Of a stretch of DNA of 64,000 nucleotides, positions 58,877 through 64,000 are shown in pieces. The translations under genes and the position numbers were made by a program. The notes beneath the pieces are model-generated. The model did no database searches. It saw only the letters and a program-made list of their open reading frames with translations, and was not told the origin of the DNA. The DNA lies in assembly GCA_025526935.1 (NCBI GenBank), contig JAHLKD010000037.1:248001-312000 (forward strand), given 5' to 3'. Source of the DNA: Cladochytrium replicatum. Lineage: Eukaryota > Chytridiomycota > Chytridiomycetes > Cladochytriales > Cladochytriaceae. Within the stretch, counting starts at the first letter, position 1. Each line of letters begins with the position of its first letter.

Positions 58877-58937
58877 TCCATGTGCTGTGGTTGTGGAATT
58901 TTCAAACTGACGCGAAACAACTGTGTTATTGTTGAAC

Positions 58938-59732
<795 letters not shown>

Positions 59733-60960
59733 AAGAATATTGGAAATATCATCAACTCATCCACAATCCATGATTTTGAGTCAAATACTATTGCTATTTT
59801 CTATTAGAGGAAATGCAGAGCATTGGAAAGGTAAGGAGCATTGCAATGGCATTCGCAGGAGGTGAAAAAATCAATTGTTGTGCGGATTACCACTACCTAT
59901 CGGCATTAAATAGAAGTGGAGTTGTATCCAAGATAATAACAAGCAATTGAAAAATAGTGAAAACGTCCCACACGAAGCATTTGGCCACTGTGCTTAAGGA
60001 GAACACACTCAGCAGATTGCGACAAGTACACGGTGCGGTTGTGCAAAGTTTGCAGCATTATCCTCTTCATTTCGGTAATCAAATTCTGTGTAATGTCAAA
60101 ACTTCTAAAGTGTATTTTCACAGCAATACTACCCAGGGAGAGCTTAGTGGCAGTGCTATCCAGTATGATAACCATCAACGCACGTGAATGTGATCGCTAA
60201 ACAGCCTTTTCCTGACACTCCCAGACGATCGCTCCGATCAACTTGTCAAGGTGTTGGATATCGACCGATAATGGGAACTGACATTGTGATTAGGATATTT
60301 TTATTTTTAACAATATTATTCAATTTTGTGAACATACAATGCATAACAATAAACAACACCCAAAGCGCCTTACAAGGACCAGCACATAGGGAAGCGCATG
60401 CAGCATAAGGGAAAAGCAACAAAGAAAACAGAGGAAGTAAACTCAAACCTGTGGCTACATGTCAGACCGCTAAGGTGGCAAGTAATAAATAATAAGAAAA
60501 GAAAACGTGAAAGATCCACAAATGCAGGGCCAAAGAGGGATTCTGGAGGAGAAATTTCTATTGGCAGACCCATACAGTGAAGCCAAATCATATGAAGACA
60601 ACAAAAAACGAGATACCACAGTGCAAGATTCACTGGGCTGACAATGCGAAGTGGATGAAGGCTATCAATTGCAACATCAAGCGGAAGCTGTAAAACAGGA
60701 ACAGGAACAGGAGGCAACAATAGATCAAGACGCAAACATTCTGAAACATGGAGAGAGTTGCAGCATGGCAGCGACAACACTGCTTGCGGGGGTGATAAAA
60801 CAAACGTCCAAGACGATACTGCAGAAGCCTCAAGATTGACAAATTAGGGAAGCATGGAGGAGCAATTGCTAGCGCATGGGTGGGCAGATGTGAGAGGAGC
60901 AAAGCTAGCAGCTATAGCACCATAGGCACGTAAGGCTAATTGGTGAAAGTGATTTACCTT
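59733..60960. other. Unassigned, repeat-like
   Basis: 59733-60240 is the EGD2 3' flank. From about 60380 to 60920 the composition shifts (A-rich plus strand, CA-rich) as in the block near 45 kb; frames on both strands are broken. It is probably interspersed repeat DNA that I cannot classify. Confidence 0.4.
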
Positions 60961-61354
60961 GGTATTTTGGCTTAGTGGTTAGTTCTAACAGATTAGGAGT
61001 CTCAACTCTCTGGTTTTGCCAGAGAGTGCAACAGCTGTAACACTGGGTCCAGATATACTTGACACAGTGAGCTGACCGGGAAAGGCTCTGGTAGCCCACT
61101 TGCCAGCGATATCTGAGAGGTGGCAGACCCTGTGGTTGGGTATGGGATCCATGTTATTGACCGCTATCTTGTATTATTATGTTAGTAGAAACACAAACTC
61201 AAGGCCACACTGGGGCACTATAGAAAAAAAGTAAAGCTCTCAAGGTATATACGTATTGGGATCACACACTTATCACCACAGTGGCAATCAGGATTCGAAC
61301 TGGGGAGTTCAGGGGGTTCACTTGGCAGCACAGACATTCAGCGGATTTGAAACG
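60961..61354. repeat. Possible tRNA-derived SINE sequence
   Basis: TGGCTTAGTGGTTAG near 60968 fits a tRNA/SINE A-box on the plus strand. GTTCGAATCC, a perfect B-box, lies on the minus strand at about 61284-61297. They are on opposite strands and so are not parts of one tRNA, but each suggests a RNA-polymerase-III-type repeat. There is no intact tRNA cloverleaf. Confidence 0.3.
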
Positions 61355-61890
61355 AAGACTGACAGAGTAGGATCAGTGCGCATCTGCACCAGCTCGCCAG
61401 ACTTGGTATACCAACAGCAGTGTATGTCTTCTACTATGCTTGTATGGGGTGCTAGTCTGCGAGGGTGTAGTTGAGGAGGAAACCAACTCACAAGTTCGCA
61501 AGATCTGGACCTCGAAAAGTCACGTGACTGCCAGAGTAGGATCACTATGCATCTGTACCAGCTCACCAGACTCGGTATACCAATAGCAGTGTATGTTTTC
61601 TACTCGGCTTGTATGGGGTGCCAGTCGCGCACTGGTGTGGTTAAGCAGGAAACTAACTCACAAGTTTGCGAGGTCCGGACCTCAAAAAGTCATGTGACTG
61701 CCAGAGTAGGATCGGTACATATCCGTACCAGCTCGCCAGACTCAGTATACTAATAGCGGTGTATGTCTTCCATTAGCCTTGTAAGGGGTGATAGTTGCGT
61801 GCGGGTGTGGTTGAGCAGGAATCCAACTCACAAGTTTGCGAGGTACGGACCTCAAAAATTCACGTGACCGCCAGAGTAGTACATACCTCG
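61355..61890. repeat. Tandem ~170-bp satellite, about three copies
   Basis: The phrase CTGmCAGAGTAGGATC recurs at about 61357, 61528 and 61699, and a truncated form at about 61868: a period of 170-171 bases. Within each unit come CCAGCTCrCCAGACT, GTATACyAAyAGC, a GTGTATGT stretch, CAACTCACAAGTTyGC and GAsCTC.AAAA.TCAyGTGAC. Units differ by scattered point changes, so the array is not new. The CACGTGAC palindrome sits at the unit junctions. Confidence 0.85.
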
Positions 61891-62059
61891 AACAATCACA
61901 TGACCCCTCTGGCCCAGTTTTCCGGTCACCAGAAGGTTAGGACAGCCTATTGAACCCCTCGATCGAGTGAATTCAATTGCCTGGCGACACCCTCATCTTG
62001 GTCGACGCTGTGCTCTCTGCTAGGACAGTTGGTACCTAATTTTCCATGGCCAACCTGGT

Positions 62060-62290
62060 GGAGTCACGTACCAAATATTACAAATATTTGCCAAAGAGCA
62101 AACATCCTGCAAATTATTGACGAATCAAATAGGCAAATGTCTCTTTTTCATATAGATTTGGGCAAATCAAATATTTGTAAAGCATTTGACGAGTGGTCCT
62201 ACAGAATGTTACATCAAATATTTGGCGAGTCAAATCAAAGGAAGCCACAAATGGTCACGAGCCAAATATAGCAAAATATTTGACTCAATT
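62060..62290. repeat. Cluster of CAAATATTTG palindromes
   Basis: The 10-base palindrome CAAATATTTG, or near versions of it, occurs at about 62080, 62168 and 62215, with related ATATTTG and TTTGACTC words between them. The stretch is AT-rich and non-coding. Confidence 0.6.
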
Positions 62291-62299
62291 TGACTCCAT

Positions 62300-62880
62300 C
62301 CAGCTGATGCCATGTTTGTCAAAAACGACACTGCATGATAAGGATACACACTGCTCTGAATGCTCCACCCGTGGCTACAGGGCTCTGTGAGTCAAAGGCC
62401 TTCTTCATATCCCAAGCCCACACTAGCATTAGTTCCTTTCTCCTCCATGCTTCTTCCAAGGCTATTCGCACAATATTCTGTTGTATTTCCCGGTAGCACG
62501 ATAAAGTTAAGCCCTGGGAGCAAACCAGGAAACTTATGTATCTTCATCAAGCGATGCTGAATGACTTTCTCCCATCCGTTTTTAGATGACTCCAGCAGTG
62601 AAATTAGGCAGGTACCCCAATATATCACCATTCTACCCTCTGGTATCTTTGGGATTTGGTGTGTGATGCCAAGCGTTGTTGGATATGTCTCCTGTCCTGC
62701 CTGAACTCCAGGCAGGTGAATTTATGGATAATCCCAAAGGCTAGTGGACCAAGAGATGGCCAAAGAGACATAGACTGCTCGCAGCTCTTCTGCAGATGGC
62801 AGATCAGTCAAACCCCTCTTCACTGTCAATATCTTTGCAAGGTTGATACCACTCAGCCTAATCAGTCGCCTCAATAGGCA
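62300..62880 (-). mobile_element. Decayed non-LTR retrotransposon (LINE) reverse-transcriptase fragment
   Basis: The minus-strand translation contains KVIQHRLMKIHKFPGLLPG, NFIVLPGNTTEYCANSLGRS and, one frame over, VWAWDMKKAFDS. These are the RT-1/RT-2 blocks and motif A (the first catalytic Asp, D-x-x-K-A-F-D) of LINE reverse transcriptases. A frameshift separates the second and third blocks, and the YxDD region is not found because the similarity stops at about 62340. No target-site duplication or poly(A) tail could be seen. Confidence 0.6.
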
Positions 62881-63242
62881 TAACCGGTACAGGCCCAGTG
62901 TATGCTTGCTGTGAGATCTTGCAGCTGCTGCTCCACCACCAACGGGTCTCTCTCCAAAGAGTCTGCCCGGACACTTGGAATGTCAAACTTCCATTGATGT
63001 TGAAATTGCCGCTTCATCCATTCCAATGCTGATGACACGAGACAGGCCTCAGGGGATAAAGGAGATCGCATTTGTGGTCCGTGTGTCAGCAACAACCGCA
63101 GCTGCCCGCATTTCTGTTCGCTGCCTTCTTCTGGATTGGCTTCTTTCGTTTTGAGAACTGAAATTTAAGCCTAATGTCCTGTGGTCCCGTGCGACCTGCG
63201 CCATACCTGCGAACGGTTTTCTTGGGCCGGCAACTTCTGACA
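62881..63242. other. Upstream region of the exonuclease gene
   Basis: Nothing recognised apart from the expected promoter of the next gene. A minus-strand frame at 63049-63258 has no motif. Confidence 0.35.
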
Positions 63243-64000
63243 ATGAAAACTCATGCACGGGACACGATCATGAAAACTCTTGCGCGGAGCACGATCCTGA
63301 GGGTAAACTTAGCTCGATTGTCGCTTCGCACTCGCCATGCTCCGCTCGCATCTGTGATCTCTTGTTCGTTCCAACTCGCACTTCAGTCCACTGGCAATTC
63401 AGCTGTCCATGCCTGGCGATCACCCACCGCCCGGCAATACTCTACTTCGATAAAATCTTCCGACCCTCGACCACTAGTTAGCCAATCCCTGGACCCACAT
63501 GAGAACAGAAGTTTCTATCTCGAAGCGCTGACGTCTGCAACTAGAGCAATAATTACGGAACTCGACCAGCTCGAACTTGTTCGTTACAAGGCCGATCCTT
63601 CTTCTGAATCTGAGCCTAGCCCAACGGCGGCCGTCGATGGCGGGCGTGTGTACGTGATCGATTCCTACAACGACACTGAGCGCGTTATGAAAATCATTAT
63701 GAAGCACATGTCGCCTCCATATACTCCTCGAAAGAATAAAGCGACCCCATCTGTGCTTGAGCCTCCTCCACCACCAACCCCTCCTGTTGCGGAATCACAC
63801 CCGTGGCACATCGCGGTGTGGGGAAACAACCGCAATGTCAGCCATGTAGTTGGGTTCGATACTGAGACCACTGTCTTCCGCAACCGCACAAGTATTCCAC
63901 CCCATGTCCACAAAGCACCCTCAACACTTCAGCTCAGTCTCGGCGTTTCTCCTTCCCTACTTCCCGCCTCTGTCGTTCTTCAATCCCAGCTCCCAACAAG
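63243..64000 (+). CDS. Probable mitochondrial 3'-5' exonuclease (DEDD superfamily), 5' part
   Basis: Open from ATG 63243 to the window end without a stop. The N-terminus (MKTHARDTIMKTLARSTIL..., VNLARLSLRTRHAPLAS) is Arg/Ser-rich with few acidic residues up to RQYSTS, a mitochondrial presequence with a likely cleavage site. An in-frame alternative ATG lies at 63270. A helical segment (RAIITELDQLELVRY), a VYVIDSYNDTERVMKI block and a Pro-rich linker follow. VVGFDTETT near 63850 is motif ExoI (D-x-E) of RNase D/WRN-type exonucleases, preceded by a short strand (WHIAVWG). The remaining catalytic motifs lie beyond the window, so activity and family are not proved. Confidence 0.65.
   Translation, partial: MKTHARDTIMKTLARSTILRVNLARLSLRTRHAPLASVISCSFQLALQSTGNSAVHAWRSPTARQYSTSIKSSDPRPLVSQSLDPHENRSFYLEALTSATRAIITELDQLELVRYKADPSSESEPSPTAAVDGGRVYVIDSYNDTERVMKIIMKHMSPPYTPRKNKATPSVLEPPPPPTPPVAESHPWHIAVWGNNRNVSHVVGFDTETTVFRNRTSIPPHVHKAPSTLQLSLGVSPSLLPASVVLQSQLPT

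Noticed and set aside
60370-60780. Minus-strand Leu/Pro/Cys-rich frame of 136 codons
   Set aside because: Arises from CA-rich repeat DNA; no membrane-protein family fits and the opposite strand is equally open.

Overview
This window looks like nuclear DNA of a zoosporic (chytrid-type) fungus. The evidence is many short GT..AG introns (about 45 to 90 bases), housekeeping genes of fungal type, a retinoblastoma-type pocket protein (kept by early-diverging fungi but not by ascomycete or basidiomycete yeasts), and decayed copies of the ankyrin-like 'VLEWW' repeat family that I associate with chytrids. The phylum is an inference; there is no rRNA or other marker in the window.

Layout. 0-7 kb: 3' part of a flavin/NAD oxidoreductase carrying an SH3 domain; ribosomal protein S0; a DUF4203/TMEM198-type membrane protein; TAF6. 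7-10 kb: gene-poor, with two relics of ankyrin-like repeat genes. 10-21 kb: ORT1-like mitochondrial ornithine carrier, a PH-domain protein, a large membrane-anchored amidohydrolase, and a mucin-like single-pass membrane protein. 22-31 kb: an Old Yellow Enzyme gene and a decayed second copy, three related short-chain dehydrogenase sequences (one whole, two broken), and UFD1. 31-44 kb: a divergent tandem AAA+ ATPase, the Rb-type pocket protein, the spliceosomal SmE gene (six tiny exons), a small unknown gene, a NIPA-type magnesium transporter with an 11-base microexon, and mitoribosomal protein mL40. 44-60 kb: a repeat block, a kinesin-4-like gene, RNA14/CSTF3, a duplicated block holding the ends of RNA14 and TLG2 with a broken NAA10 copy, the intact TLG2/STX16 gene, and NAC alpha (EGD2). 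60-63 kb: repeats, including a ~170-bp satellite and a decayed LINE. 63.2 kb to the end: 5' part of a probable mitochondrial 3'-5' exonuclease.

The genes do not form a pathway. Themes are translation (S0, NAC, mL40), mRNA synthesis and processing (TAF6, SmE, RNA14), membrane traffic (TLG2, kinesin, UFD1) and cell-cycle control (Rb). Many lie head to head with short shared upstream regions. I found no convincing new multi-gene system. The best candidates for novelty are the SH3-containing oxidoreductase, the AAA+ ATPase altered at both catalytic Walker-B positions, and the rearranged RNA14/TLG2 block. Exon boundaries were read by eye from splice sites and protein similarity; most are reliable to a few bases, but some (TAF6 introns 1-2, the last SmE exon, the first NAC exon) are not settled.
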